From positions 186,001-250,000 of the forward strand of contig JAHLEZ010000018.1 of NCBI GenBank assembly GCA_020726505.1: DNA of 64,000 nucleotides, given 5' to 3'. Source of the DNA: Leptodontidium sp. MPI-SDFR-AT-0119 (taxonomy: Eukaryota; Ascomycota; Leotiomycetes; Helotiales; Leptodontidiaceae). Every line of letters starts with the position of its first letter. The first letter of the stretch is position 1. The notes under the pieces were generated by a model. The model ran no database searches. It was not told the origin of the DNA and worked only from the letters and a program-made list of their open reading frames with translations. The position numbers were made by a program, and so were the translations under genes. This document shows positions 1-11,907 of the stretch, piece after piece.

Positions 1-3000
1 AAAAAGAAAGGAAATAACGAAGTAAGTCTATTATTCTTAGGGACAAAGTCAATACTTATAGAGTTATTAATTCAACTGTAGCGTATAGCGATCTATAAAG
101 GACGACACTAAGAGTATTATTAATAAATTAGCCTTAAACTAATAAGTAGATCACACGATCTATGTAAAGTAGGCAAAAGTCTAAGAAATCTCCTAATAAA
201 GAGTTAATAACACGCTCAGAATTAGAGCCGTGCTCTCTGAAACCTTAAGTTAATAATTATAATATAGCTAACGCTAACCCTACCCCACGTACTAGAGATT
301 TAAGTATACTATCGGCCGACGACCCCTAGCTAGTGAACCTTTCAGGGATCGAGTATTAGTCGACTACCCCTAATCAGCTCTGTCTAAAGTCTCTCGCTTA
401 CTAGGTCAGGGCCCCTTTTATATATACGTCGATACCTCCTAGCCCCTTCTCGTCGGAAAGTCTGAAAGAGTAAGGACTTCTCTTGCCGTTTACTAGTACT
501 AATAGACAAGAGGTAGTATACTTCGTACTTAGAGTACTAGTAAGAGACTATAAGTTATAAACAACTTTCAAGTATAGTATAATAGTCTTAAGACTACGAT
601 AAACCTGTAAGTAAGTGTGCCGCCATTTTAGGCTCGTATTAATATTGCTGAAGTAACGAAGACTCTATACCCTCGACTTCTAGCTAGGTTCAGCAATGAG
701 TACTAGCAACTAATTAAGGCTAAGGGTGCGACCTTAGGTGTTCTTATAGATGTTTTATTACCGCCTATTGTATTATTCCGAGAGGTGTCGTTAAGTAGAA
801 CGGACAAGGACAAAGCTAATAAACCTATAGAGTAACCGGTCAGGAGTTAAGTCTAGCTTCGACTTCAAGATTAACAATAAGTTCTTTAACTCTTATTAAA
901 GAACTAAAGTAATCAAGAGACCTTAACTATAACTAAACCACTATTCCGAGAAGATCTCTAGCCAACGGGACCTTACAGTATACTATCTTATACTTAGTTA
1001 CTGTTAGCCTAATAGTGCTTGAGTTAATTAGACTCTTTTGTTTATCCCTAGAAAGCTTAGCTGTTTTAAAGACCCTCTATTAGCTTTAATAACAGGAGGC
1101 GACTTACCTTTATAGAGAGAAGGGGCTATTTCTATTACACTAAGAACTAAGAACTTATTGTAGCCTCTTAACCTTGCTCGGCGTATTACGACCGTTAGTT
1201 TGCCTATTCCTCCTGGCTTTCTGCTATAAACCTTCGAAATTGGCGGATCTAGCCTCTACCCTATCTAACTAACCGATTAATAAGAGACTAGCGGAATAAT
1301 GCTACTTATCTTTAGTAGTGTGACTTGTGTAGGTGTAATAAGAGCGTATCTATGAAGGGACCCGAAAACTACTTAGTGACTTATTACTAAGGGAAGATTA
1401 GTACGGCGTGACACGCACGTTCTTAGCCTATAGGGTGGAGTTTAATGTGGGTAGTCGCACGAGGTAGCCTTGATTCTTATTAGTTTACGAACTTAAAGAA
1501 GACAGATGGTATCGTTTCCTTGACCTATAGAGAGAATATAAGCACTGGCGCTGTGAAGAGGTTAGACAGTTTAATACTTAGTTAAATGACGTCAAGGTGA
1601 AGTTTTGGAGTTTACTTTGGCTACTTCTCAAAACACGAGTTGAGAATTGAAGACCGTAGCGGTACCTTAAATCGCTATAGGAAAGGTGTTAGTATAATCT
1701 ATGAATAGCTAGTCAAGTACAAGAGGAAGAGATAGGAATATAACTCACGAAGTTGAGACACGTTAAGACCTCTATAGTGTTGACCTTTGGTATTAAAGTT
1801 GAGAGCGCTTGGGCTGAGATAGAGCGAACTGATCTTGGTGGCACCTCCGAGGTGGCTGACAACGAAGGACTCTTCTTGAAAGTCTACGACGAGTTAGTAG
1901 AGCTCAAATAGTGTTATAGAAGGTTAACTCACCGCGTTGAGGCGACTTGACTTTATGTTAAAGTTGTTATTTGGAGATCGAGGTACGGAAAGCGGAGGAG
2001 AAACTATATATAGATCAACGTAAGTGTTATGTTGAAGTTGTTACTCGGCAGGAAGAAAGCAAGTAAGGAAAGCTCTCTGTTACGTTACCTCTACGACTAG
2101 GCAACAGCGAAGTTGAAGGTGTTAAGCTCTAATGGCGCGCTGAAGTTAATAGTGAAGGCCAAAGTTGTTGTCTTAAAGGTACCGAATATAGAGAAGTTAG
2201 CGGCAGAGAGACTTCTAAGGATACTAGAGTCATAGTAGCTGAAGTTATCTTTATATAGAAGGAGATCTTGCCTTAGTAGTGTAAGGAAAAGTAATAGTAA
2301 AGTCGATCTTAACATGAGCTTGGCGGGGAAGTTTGTTTTCTTTAGAGAATTAAAGTAAGAGAAGGTGTAAGAGATATTGTTTGTTTAGTAGAAGGAGGAG
2401 TAAAGAAGTTGAAGCGTATTGAGGTGCTCCATGGAAGGAGTAGTGTTAAGGAGAGGTTGTTATATTTGGAGAGTTGAAGTTAGAAAGTTAGTAGGGGAGA
2501 GTTAACGTTATAAAGGTAGGCTAGCGGCGCTAAGCGAGGCGATTGTTTACTTCCAAAGGTGACAGGTCAACTATCACGGGACTTCTTCTTCACTAGACTT
2601 CCTACTGACAACGTTGATTTATAGAGCTTTTGATTAGTGGAGTGTTTCTCTTATATTGAGTCGCTCGAGGGCGAGTATGATTTTTGAAGAGGGGGACGAA
2701 TGTGGTGGGGAAGGCTCTAGTAACTCCTTTGTCACCTGACCGGATAGGCTCTTTCCACATAAAAGGGTTCATTACTTGAAAATAACTCAATAACTAAGAA
2801 CTTTTCATAGATATTATCTAATACACTTTTTTCTCCTCCCCTCCCTCGACTTTTTATGCTCTTCAGATATGTATTATCTTTAGATTTGATCGATCCGCGA
2901 TTTCCTACACTCAGAGTCTCTCCCGTACCTCACTACATGTTACCTCTCTTATTGTGTGGTTTATTGGGCTTTATCCCACCCACACTACTATTAAAAGCAT

Positions 3001-3560
3001 TTGGCGCAGAGGTAAAGGCCTTTATAGGGCGTAGAGGTAGTTGAGGTAAAGGAGGAGATTCTAGTGGTTTTTGGCGAGGCCGCTTTGTTATTGGCCTAAT
3101 AGGCGATCTAAGAGGTGTTTTAGCGAGTGTAGCGCTTCGATTTCGCTTCGAAGGAGCCATATTAGCTATTGTAAAGGTTGTGGTTCTCTAGTAGTTGTGG
3201 TAGATAGTAATATAAGAGTTACTTCGTCGTTGAAACTTAAAGATATTTCAGCTCGCTTAATTTTAGAGCCTCAAAAGCTATATTTAAAAAAATCTTAAAC
3301 TTTAACATTTTTAAAAACTCTTTAATAGAAAATACATGCGTGATTATAAGGAGTAAAATGCACTTATTAGAATTTTTTTGTGGGTCCTAATACTAAAGTT
3401 ATATCTTGGCAAAGACAATGCCAAGAAAAAGGTGCCAAAATATTTAAAAAGTCGTTTTTTTTTTTTATATTTAAGTATAACTTTTTTATTTATTAATAAA
3501 ATAAAAAAAGTAAATAAGCGAAATAGCTTTATATATTAAAGCGTAACTTTTGATAAAAAA
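1..3560. repeat. RIP-degraded AT-rich transposon graveyard
   Basis: The block is poor in CA and TG and rich in TA, CpG is retained, and stops are dense in all six frames, as expected from repeat-induced point mutation. I recognise no reverse transcriptase, integrase or transposase motif in it. The 2,850-3,300 part is less degraded but its short overlapping ORFs on both strands show no family resemblance. The block ends abruptly near 3,590, where sequence of normal composition begins in the middle of a protein domain. Confidence 0.7.
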
Positions 3561-3589
3561 ATATCTCCACTTTTTTAAAGTCTCAAAAA

Positions 3590-4093
3590 TTGTCGTGTTT
3601 GATGTGGTCTGACTGTATTAGTGTCACAGTAGGAGGTGCCTCATACCATCTGGTTGCATATTACACCGTCGCAGATGTTAAAAACAACAAATTCTATACA
3701 CCAACCGAAGACAGCAGATTTCAAGCCGTCACTCCTCGGTCCGAGCTGGTCTCAAAACAGAACCTCCGAACCCTAATCGATGAGGTGGACAATCTTGACC
3801 AAAGCGATGACAGATCAGTCTATAATACTTATCCGTATGCTCGCAGTGGCCACGAAATAATAAATCAGACCATCTCGCATCATCCAATGTCCTTGCCAGC
3901 GCTACAATTCGCCTACCCACGAAGCTCCAATATCTTCAACAACTACTCATCGGCCCCAGATTTAGTATACAGCGATGGAACAAACAGTACATATGGCAGC
4001 CAATTTCCAAGAACCTACGACAAGGACCTCAGATTCCAATGTATAATTCCGCGGCGCGATCTCGTCACAGAACAGGATTTCTGGAATCCATGA
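3590..4093 (+). pseudogene. C-terminal fragment of a Gti1/Pac2 (WOPR) regulator
   Basis: The reading frame opens inside a domain: its first 50 residues (VTVGGASYHLVAYYTVADV, then TPTEDSRFQAV) match the second half of the WOPR DNA-binding domain of the Gti1/Pac2/Wor1 family, which controls morphology and secondary metabolism in fungi. The first WOPR half is missing, because RIP-degraded DNA begins directly upstream. The family motif PRSELVSKQN recurs degenerately about 100 residues later as PRRDLVTEQD, so the tail may be an internal duplication. No credible start codon precedes the domain. I infer a truncated, probably dead gene; an upstream exon cannot be excluded. Confidence 0.6.
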
Positions 4094-4209
4094 TGGAGCA
4101 CAAAGGGGTTGTGAGGGAGTTGAATAATGGGACGAACGGGGTTAGACCTTGTTGAAGACTGGATCTGGGAGACCTTTATCCAGCAATCCTCCGAAGACAG
4201 TGAGTCTGA

Positions 4210-4510
4210 CTGAAGTTATGTCTCGTCTACGATCTAACTCCCGAGGTCCAGGGCTTCGCCTATATCCTCCAGGGTCGCCATATCGAACATGCAGTTCGAT
4301 CGTTCGAAGGCTACAATGAGCGAATCACAGCCGTGACCTCATTTCGGCCACGAAGTCCTTTTATAGAAGACCAGACCCAACTTAGCAATGTTCGAGCGGT
4401 GAGCGACTACACACAACTCTGTTTTCAATTTTGTCCAGTACAGGTGGTGCATCGCCATTGAACGACTGGCAGCATTGAAGCAGATGCTGAACGGTGAGGT
4501 TCACCAGTGG
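4210..4510 (+). pseudogene. fragment of an uncharacterised fungal protein family
   Basis: From 4,210 an open frame reads through residues such as GRHIEHAVRSFEGYNERIT and VTSFRPRSPFIED. This resembles a widespread fungal hypothetical family whose members carry a QGRYIxHxALR...ERITMVTSFRPR block; the function is unknown to me. The frame ends near 4,460, while a neighbouring frame from about 4,441 continues with a plausible helical segment (YRWCIAIERLAALKQML), so a frameshift or tiny intron lies between them. There is no start codon and the N-terminal part of the family is absent. Like the WOPR piece beside it, this looks like a remnant. Confidence 0.45.
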
Positions 4511-4588
4511 ACGTTAAAGTCACCCTTGCTCGGGTAGAATATCGAAGACATTCAACAGTTTCTGAGGAGTACTAGTGCTCAAATATGC

Positions 4589-5017
4589 TTGCTAACACTT
4601 GACGGCACAGTGACAGTATCTTGGAAGGTTAATGCTATCAACCTGACAATGGCCTGTCCGACACATTGTGTCTACTTGTACAGCACTGGCTTGCGTTTCG
4701 CAATTGACTCCCTTACAAGCGGGCTGCAAGAGCAAGTATCCGCAGGAAGGTTTGATCGGGGTTCAGCGCAGTCAAAGGTTGAAATATTTATTGCCACAAC
4801 TCCACCCGTTCTATATAATACTACTCCATCCTATTTGGGGTATATGACTGGACAATACGTTAGAGTGTGCAGGTGGGAAAAGGATAGGGGTTTCGCCTAC
4901 GGCTTTAATCTAAGTACTCTCGCTATGGGCAGGTTTGATAGCAGGTGTCAGTTCAAGAAAGTTGAGTGGCATGAAGAAACCTTTACAACGCTCTCCATCC
5001 GGCCGAAGAGGTTATGA
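4589..5017 (+). CDS. hypothetical ORF, possible exon or remnant
   Basis: This 142-residue open frame has normal, non-RIP composition. I recognise no domain. A central stretch (YMTGQYVRVCRWEKDRGFAYGF) has the aromatic/charged spacing of a small beta-barrel of SH3 type, but that is only an impression. It follows two broken gene pieces on the same strand and may be part of the same decayed locus. Confidence 0.25.
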   Translation: MLTLDGTVTVSWKVNAINLTMACPTHCVYLYSTGLRFAIDSLTSGLQEQVSAGRFDRGSAQSKVEIFIATTPPVLYNTTPSYLGYMTGQYVRVCRWEKDRGFAYGFNLSTLAMGRFDSRCQFKKVEWHEETFTTLSIRPKRL

Positions 5018-5183
5018 TTCCTCTAACACTGTCGGATCCTTCTGTGCTGCCCGCAGTATGTCTTCCATCGTCTCTGATTTGGCTTCTTCCTGTGCCAACT
5101 CACGTGCCACTAACAATCACCTAGCTGGCTCGAGGTGACTACCCTCGACGCGTCCCGACCTTCCTATCTAAGAATTCTGCTGA

Positions 5184-6242
5184 TTAATCAACTATGCTGA
5201 GTTTGGATAACTCCAGTTCGACTGCTTTGGCATGCTCTTTAGTGGGGACTCCCGTTTCTAAGCCAAGAGAATGCCTAAGAAGACATCGAGCAGTCGAAAA
5301 ATTCAGACGCGGTACTATTAAATAAGCCCAGCTCCAATGGCCCCAGCTACCCGATTCAAACGCTGCGACGGCTAGCTCGAAGATCCGGTCTTTGTCATCG
5401 GCGCCTCCCCCGCATTGCTCTGCAAACTTGACTATTTTTTCAATATACTCTTCCACTGTTATGGGGGTTGGAGAGGTGTGAGACTCGAAAAGTGCTAATG
5501 TATACCAGTAAAAGCGACGCTCCCGTAAAAAGCCAATACCAGGAGACGTCAGCTCCTCCCATGTCGACCAGTACACCAATGCATCCATTGGTAGGAATGC
5601 CCACGTAATGTATTCCTGGTTGTTTTGGGCCCATTTCCTATCGTCGTGGGAAAAGAAGCGCTTCTGGGGATCGAGGTATTCCATTAAGTCCGGAAGATAC
5701 CAGAGAACAGTTTGCTCTCCGTTCAATATCTCCTGCATGTCAAATACCGCCATGCACGCAATTTGAGTAGAGCTCAATTTTCTACTCCTCTGTCCCGTGC
5801 GGTATACGCTCCAGTATATATTGCCACTTGAAGAAACAAATGCTGAGTGATAAGTCTTCTTGTTTTTCCGAACATGGCGTCGAAGGACTCGCGCGAGACG
5901 ATGTACACTCCAACCTTGCTCTTCAGGGGAAGTAAAGCATTCCTGCGGCCAGTCGATATGGTAATCAGATTCGAACATAACCGGCAGCGTCCCGTGGCGG
6001 TAGGAGCTCCGCGGATCTTCAATGACGAAGTGCCGGTAGATGTGCTTTGGATAGTGAACTTCCATTTTTTCCATTTGTGCCAACACTAATGTAGTCAATA
6101 ATTGCCACACAGGCCATTGGTTGGGGCAATATGAATATCTGCTCACGTTTAGCCCAACCTTCCCTTTTTTCCCGTCGTAGCTCTTCGGTCCACTCGGGTG
6201 TGTCAGATCCTTCCTCTTCAGGACAGAATATGCTCTCTCCAT
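5184..6242 (-). CDS. hypothetical protein, 352 aa
   Basis: This is a long uninterrupted frame with ordinary codon composition. The protein is rich in Trp, Tyr and His and has no signal peptide, membrane segment or motif I can name; its C-terminal third (residues about 260-340) looks helical. A second frame overlaps the 5' end on the same strand (6,019-6,312) and contains an acidic stretch, so the true N-terminus may involve another start or a short intron. The gene is isolated between broken fragments and the old Copia element. It is probably a lineage-restricted fungal gene; function unknown. Confidence 0.5.
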   Translation of the reverse strand: MERAYSVLKRKDLTHPSGPKSYDGKKGKVGLNVSRYSYCPNQWPVWQLLTTLVLAQMEKMEVHYPKHIYRHFVIEDPRSSYRHGTLPVMFESDYHIDWPQECFTSPEEQGWSVHRLARVLRRHVRKNKKTYHSAFVSSSGNIYWSVYRTGQRSRKLSSTQIACMAVFDMQEILNGEQTVLWYLPDLMEYLDPQKRFFSHDDRKWAQNNQEYITWAFLPMDALVYWSTWEELTSPGIGFLRERRFYWYTLALFESHTSPTPITVEEYIEKIVKFAEQCGGGADDKDRIFELAVAAFESGSWGHWSWAYLIVPRLNFSTARCLLRHSLGLETGVPTKEHAKAVELELSKLSIVD

Positions 6243-6312
6243 CTAAATCCATCCGTGTATGGTCCATGTCTATTTGTGGATCGATAGGTTTTGTGCAGAC
6301 CACAAAGAACAA

Positions 6313-6694
6313 GCGATCTTACGTCGCTGATTGACTGGTGATTGAGATTTCCTGTGCAAAGCCACTATTAGCATAACCAAAAAACCTCCAGGAGAAAGAG
6401 ACGGCAGGAGTATATCAAACCCTGTAAGGGAATTTAAGGTGCATTCAAGGCGCTGGAGAAAGAGTGAGGTGCCTGTGATTGAGTGTGGGGGGCATTGAGA
6501 ACGAGGAGGGGGAGTTGCTTGGAAGCGCGGCCATGAGCTGGCGGTCTTTGCGACCGCAGATCCGCTAGGATTGTACAGACGAAGGAGAGGCGAAAATGAG
6601 TGTGATGGGTGGTGGGGTTGATGTCCGGGATGTGTATGAGGATGAGGTGAGATGTTGAATCAAAACGAAAAGTGGCAATTCGAATCCCTAACTC
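6313..6694. other. non-coding spacer up to Copia relic
   Basis: The composition is normal rather than RIP-like. An ORF on the minus strand here runs out of the Copia LTR and is low-complexity (Pro, His, Ser, Thr); I see no convincing gene. The target-site duplication of the neighbouring Copia could not be found because the outer LTR edge is unclear. Confidence 0.5.
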
Positions 6695-6815
6695 ATAATA
6701 GAAAAGCATATAGAATTCTATCTGAGAGAGCGTACAGAGTAATAGGGGAAATAGGGGCAGCGTGATCATATGTACGTAGGTACTGAGATCTACGCTACAG
6801 CCTATATTTCTAACA
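6695..6815 (-). repeat. 3' LTR core of old Copia element
   Basis: This is the left copy of the Copia terminal repeat. It ends at 6,815 in TAACA, after which the RIP-mutated internal region begins. It is nearly collinear with 16,055-16,172, apart from a few base changes and a short indel near 6,768 (gtacgtaggtactg against gtaaggtactg). Confidence 0.75.
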
Positions 6816-7348
6816 TGCCCCCTACTCTAAAGCTCTATATTGAATTCTAAATACAGTATTTTGAGCTCTCTAATTAAGCTCGTATCCCTGACGTTAAGGC
6901 TCGTATTCGGGTTTACTAGGCCTCATTAACTCCTATAATATGGCTTTCCCAGCCATATAGCGCTTACATCTCCCTCTTAGAGGAAGTTCAGCTACCCCGC
7001 AGCCTTCCTGCTTGCGTTATAGTATAAGAGTACCCTAATTGACTATCTCTAAGTCTTCTATATGTCTACATTCCCTTGTAGCCTCTATATGTGTCTATTC
7101 CGGCCTCTATTCTGGCCTCCATTCCGGTGTAGCCTCTACTCTTAGCTCTTCGATAGTAGGCCCATGTAACCCTTGTATCTCTTAAAAGCAGGGCCTGGCA
7201 ACGCCTTAATAAGAGCGTCTACTATATTATTATTCCCTAGTATATACTATATAGTCATTTTCCTAGCTAAAACTATATCATCGCAAATATAGAAGTGGCA
7301 GATATCGATATACTTAGATTTTAGTATAAATTTACGCTCCTTAGTAAG

Positions 7349-8548
7349 TGTGACGAGCGGCAGGGCAAAAGCAGTGGTTCAAGTGCTTAGAATATTAAGG
7401 TGCAGAACCAGAAGGGTTCTGCGAGAGGCTATATATATACAGGAATAGGGGGTAGCGGCCTGAGGTAGCTAGGCACGTGACAATCAACGTTCCGGTCGTT
7501 ACACTACCCTCCCCTCCAAGGAAAGCTCGTCCTCAAGCGTATTATACCCTGCGTACGTCCCTTCGCACCTGTATTCCTTCGGCAGAGGTAAGGTGCCAGC
7601 TATATCAAAGGCCCTCCTCTATTCGTCCAACTACCCAGTCGACACTTTGTAGCGTGTTCTGAGCTATCACTAATATCTCTTGAATAGCTTTAGAATCAGG
7701 AGAAGGAGGAGTCGGTTTCGGAACTAAGAGTTGTCGAAATACAAGAGAGGCAAAGGTAGCGAGCTCGGCTTGAAGAGCCTCTCTTGTGTAAAGCGGAGGC
7801 GGCATAGAAGTAGTCGAAAGAGCGTGTTTTTAGGTGATCTGCCGAATCAATTGCTTCGTAGAGGGGTCGAAGTTACGAGCGAATTGATGCTTGTTGTCGA
7901 CGAGGGACTGAAGTCGGTGAGCTAACTGAATAAGCTTCGAGTCCATCGTAAAGAGAGAGCAGAGAAGGCTCAATTAAGAGGTCTGCGAATTGTCGTGTTT
8001 TTTGCAGTAAAGGTGCAAGCTCCGGGGGTAGTAGTGAGGTGCAAGCTTCGAAAAAAGGGGGGGGGGCGGTAGGTCTTAAGGGCTCTAAGTGCGGGCCGAC
8101 CTCTTCGAGGTAAAATATCAGTAATTAAATCCTCGGGAAAGGGCAGTAAGATGCTAGCTTCAAGGGGGTCTCAAGGCCGTTAGGAGTTCGCAGTAGGTCG
8201 TCCAGAGGAAGTGAAGTCGTCTGAAGAAAGTAGTCGCGAAGCCGGTTTGGAGGTCTCTCGTGAGTCGTTCAAAGGAGGAAGATCGGTCGTTTCGATGGAG
8301 AGGTTTACCTGTCGTTCGAAGGGAGGAGTCTATCAGTCGTTCTAGGGAGGCAGTCGAGAAGTCTAAGAAGGGGGTTATTTGACCTTAATATAATATAACG
8401 AGCGGCAGGGCAAAAGTAGTAGTTCAAGTGCTTAGAATATTAAGGTGCAGAACCAGAAGGGTTTTACGAGAGGCTATATATATACAGGAATAAGGGGTAG
8501 CGGCCTGAGGTAACTAGGCACGTGACAATCAACGTTCCGGTCGTCACA
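7349..8548 (-). mobile_element. 1.2-kb mini LTR retroelement with TSD GTAAG
   Basis: Two 155-bp direct repeats bound the element: 7,349-7,503 and 8,394-8,548. Each starts TGTGACG (TATAACG in the right copy, consistent with RIP) and ends CGTTACA or CGTCACA. The flanks are an exact 5-bp duplication, GTAAG, at 7,344-7,348 and 8,549-8,553. Only about 890 bp lie inside. Just inside the left LTR, the minus strand encodes a tail LEDELSLEGRVV with its stop overlapping the LTR, the same kind of Pol terminus found in the large Gypsy element here. There is no RT or integrase, so this is a non-autonomous (internally deleted) Gypsy-type derivative mobilised in trans. Confidence 0.85.
7605..7805 (-). CDS. 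short ORF in the mini LTR element
   Basis: A 66-residue frame beginning MPPPLYTREALQAEL, with helical character, inside the mini element. It could be a gag remnant that keeps packaging function, or chance. I recognise no domain. Confidence 0.25.
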   Translation of the reverse strand: MPPPLYTREALQAELATFASLVFRQLLVPKPTPPSPDSKAIQEILVIAQNTLQSVDWVVGRIEEGL

Positions 8549-10132
8549 GTAAGGGCTTCAGTATTTATATTATCGAGGTAAAGAGTCAGAGGCTTTATAA
8601 GGGTAATTCCTAAATCTTTCTATAACTTTAATATTTATATTACTTCCCTTAATCCGTCGCTCGTAACTATTATCTCTAGATACTCGCTACTAAGAGCTGT
8701 TAACTTCTAAACGTTAATAAACTAACTAGTGACTACGTTATTAGCCTTAATTAGTTATACTTAAAGTGACTTCCTATCACCTTCGGTCCCTTAAGTCGCG
8801 TTTATAAAGTAGTCGAATTAGCCGAATTCAGTTATATTTCCTTTATTATAAGTAATTCCGTTATTAAGTGTCACGTTAAAGTATCGTAAGAGAGGCTTTA
8901 TATACTATAAGTACGTTTCCGTAAGCTTTATTATATACTATACTAACTAGAGAACGATATATACTATATCTAGTCTCGTCTAATTTAAGAAGTATATAAT
9001 ATAACCTATAATCTATTAATAAAGTGAGGTCTCTTTAATACTTAACTAAGCTATGTCATCTCTATTCCGTAGTATTATACTTATAGTTACTAGTAAGTTG
9101 ACTTTATTCACATTTATTATATTAAACTTTCTAGTACTTTCGACGTATAAAGTAATAAGTATATTTTAAGCGTTCTTATTAACCGATTCCGTTCGATTTA
9201 AAGTCCTATAAATATAGTTACAGCTCCTAGGTCCTTGCCTTTTTATGTCTTTAAAATTAGGCCCTTAAAGTAATTAACGTATTGTTTTAGCCCTATAATT
9301 AGTATATTATTAACAAAGATAAGTACGTACGACTTTTCAGTTTGCCCTAATAAATAAAGAAGTTTAGATCCGCATCTGACTATATAAGACTAAACGTAGT
9401 CTCTATAGTCGTCTTCACTATTAGCTACTACTCCTTAAGTACTTATTTTAAGCCATAAAGACTCCGCAGAAGCTTTAAGTACGCGTTTCCTTTTCCTTTT
9501 AACTCTAAGTATATTATTTCGACAAAAAACTATAGTATTTCTATATATATTTCCTCTTTTAGCTTCGAGTTCAAGAACGCGGTATTAATATTAACGTAAT
9601 CAGCTTTATAGTCGCAATAAGAAGCTAAAGCTAGTAGTACTCTAAGTGTTATTAGCCGTAGTACGCTAGTATACGTGTCAAAGTAGTCGCTACTATACTA
9701 TTACTCAAAACCTCTGGCTATAATGCGAGCTTTCTTACGTGCGAGGGACCTATTTAAGTGTAGCTTATTACGTAGTACTAGCTTTAAGGTAACTAGTTTC
9801 TTTCCTATTAGTGGCTCTCTATACTATATTTTATATGTCTTAATAGAGCGCAACGCGCTGTATTCTTCCTTAATTACGCGCATCTATTTAGCTTTGTTTT
9901 CTTGTAAAGCTTGCTCTAGCGTGACTAAGTCTTAAATTAGTGTAGTCGCGCCTTTAGCTCTTAGAGCTATAATTGACTCTTTATATACGCGTCTTGGCTT
10001 TAGTTGTCGTCTATACTTAGACTCTGTAGGCTTAGAAGAGAGGTTAATTAGTCACTAATTAGACGACTGCGTAGTACTACTTCTTTGCCTTTGCGTATTA
10101 ATATCACGTACTGGCCTCTCTATTAAAGGTCT

Positions 10133-10360
10133 TTAAATTAGTGTCTTTATAGAGCCTGTTATAGCGTCTAGCCTCCCCACTAGAGGTCTTTTAGAGCTTA
10201 TTTCAGCGTCTAGCCTCCTTAGAGGTCTTCCTACAGAGCCTGTTTCAGCGTCTGGCCTCCTTAGAGGTCTTCCTATAGAGCCTGTTTCAGCGTCTAGCCT
10301 CCCTAGAGGTCTTCCTGTAGAGCCTGTTTTAGCGTCTGGCCTCCCCACTAGAGGTCTTCT
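10133..10360 (-). repeat. short tandem repeats in Copia pol linker
   Basis: About five degenerate copies of a 40-50 bp unit containing tagaggtctt and gcgtctggcctcc. They translate on the minus strand to repeats of GRPLRRPDAETGS. The position, between the integrase and RT relics, suggests a repetitive linker in the ancestral polyprotein. Confidence 0.7.
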
Positions 10361-11907
10361 TTTAGCTTTATTAGCTGGCCTTTTAACCTTTAGAGGTCTT
10401 ACTACTATCTCTACTTTGCTTATAATTAGTTATATAGTGTATTCGTTAAATTTAACGTTAGTAGAGATTAACTCCTATTGATTTTTTATATTTAGTAGCC
10501 TATATATGTGTGACATAGTCATTTCTACTAGAATGTATTTCCCTGGCTATATTCTTAGCTCTAGCTTCTTAAGGAACGTTGCCTTTAGCCTTAATAGTTA
10601 TACTCTTACTCTAAATACTCTATAATACGACAAGTTAACTAGTATACCTTCTTATGCCTCTAGCGGCGTCAGCCCTTTTACCCCTTAATATAGTAGCACT
10701 TTTATTAGTCTCCTGTTTTTGAGCCTAGTTGCGTGCTTTACGGCATAACACTAAAGACTGTCCGGCTATTTAGCGTCGTATAATATAGACTAGACGATCT
10801 TCGACAGTTAATATATTTAATACTCTAATACCCTATTAAGCGACTATTTATATAATAGTAATAGCTCTAACTATATACTAAGCTCCTATAACTAATATAT
10901 AAAGGCATTTCTAAACTCTCCTTTACTATTATCAGTTCGCTAATACACGACTACTTATCCCTTCTAAAGTTCTAGTTAAGTCTTTAATAACTTAATTTCC
11001 GGCTATATTACAGCGGCTATTTTGTCCTTAAGTAATTATACTTAGTATACTCGTATTATGTCGTCTACGACGACTAAGTAGTACTTGTACCCCCTAATTG
11101 ACTAGCACTAGATTCCTAAAATATCGGCGTGTAACTAGCGTAGTAGCGTATTAGCTCTAATGTCAGTCTTTTTAGTGAAATACTCCTTTATCTTACTAGC
11201 TAAGTATAATTCGCAGCTCTTTTCCCCTTTATAAATTATCCGCTTTCTTAGCTTTATCCCGTACTTAAATGTTGCCTCTAATTTGACTATTTCTTAGTAG
11301 TTTATATAGCTAAGCCGTTTGTGTATTAGGTCCGGCATCGTTTCTTGATTTTAGTCGTTATATAAGCTCTTTATAATATATGTTTCCGGCACTAGCACTT
11401 CTAACGTATTTGCCTTTGTATTTGAGTCTACGACGTATAGGCCACTAGTTTTTATTGTAGAGAGTACTAAATTATTGTCCTTATAACACTTTGCCCTTGT
11501 ATTATTAAATATAATACTAATTCCGTCCTTTACAAGTGCACTAATCGATAGTAGCCTAGTACTTTTAAAGTTAGGTATATATTAGACGTTATGTAATATT
11601 ATACTATTAATTTACACGTCTCTATAGCCTTCCGCAGATGAATATTAATTATTGACTGTCTTTACTTACTTGTCCCTCTAGCGTTTGAGGCTTATAAAGT
11701 CGGCGTATATATTAGAGAAGTATTTAGTCGCTCCGGAGTCTAGTTTTTATTGATTTGCGGCCGTAATACTAGTGTATGTGACGACCGGAACGTTGGTTGT
11801 CACGTGCCTAGCTACCTCAGGCCGCTACCCCCCTATTCCTGTGTATATATAGCCTCTCGCAGAACCCTTCTGGTTCTGCACCTTAATATTCTAAGCACTT
11901 GAACCAC

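Larger units (their letters stand above)
7180..11770 (-). pseudogene. decayed Copia pol (integrase, RT, RNase H)
   Basis: Minus-strand translation through the stops shows Copia landmarks. At 7,190-7,335 is the RNase H tail (KYIDICHFYICDD, then GNNNIVDALIKALPG). Around 8,650-8,720 is the ALSSSEYLE segment that corresponds to the RNase H motif ALSSTEAEY. Near 9,290-9,340 is the RT active site, FVNNILIIG, where Copia has FVDDMIIAG. Near 9,440 is LYGLK. Premature stops are mostly TAG/TAA where the family has W or Q, as expected from C-to-T and G-to-A RIP changes. The mini LTR element sits inside the RNase H part. No functional product is possible. Confidence 0.75.

Noticed and set aside
2856..3298. 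overlapping ORFs on both strands at the left end
   Set aside because: Mutually overlapping, no motif, and embedded in degraded DNA.
10133..10360. CRISPR-like array
   Set aside because: The repeats are directly adjacent degenerate coding repeats without unique spacers, and the DNA is eukaryotic.
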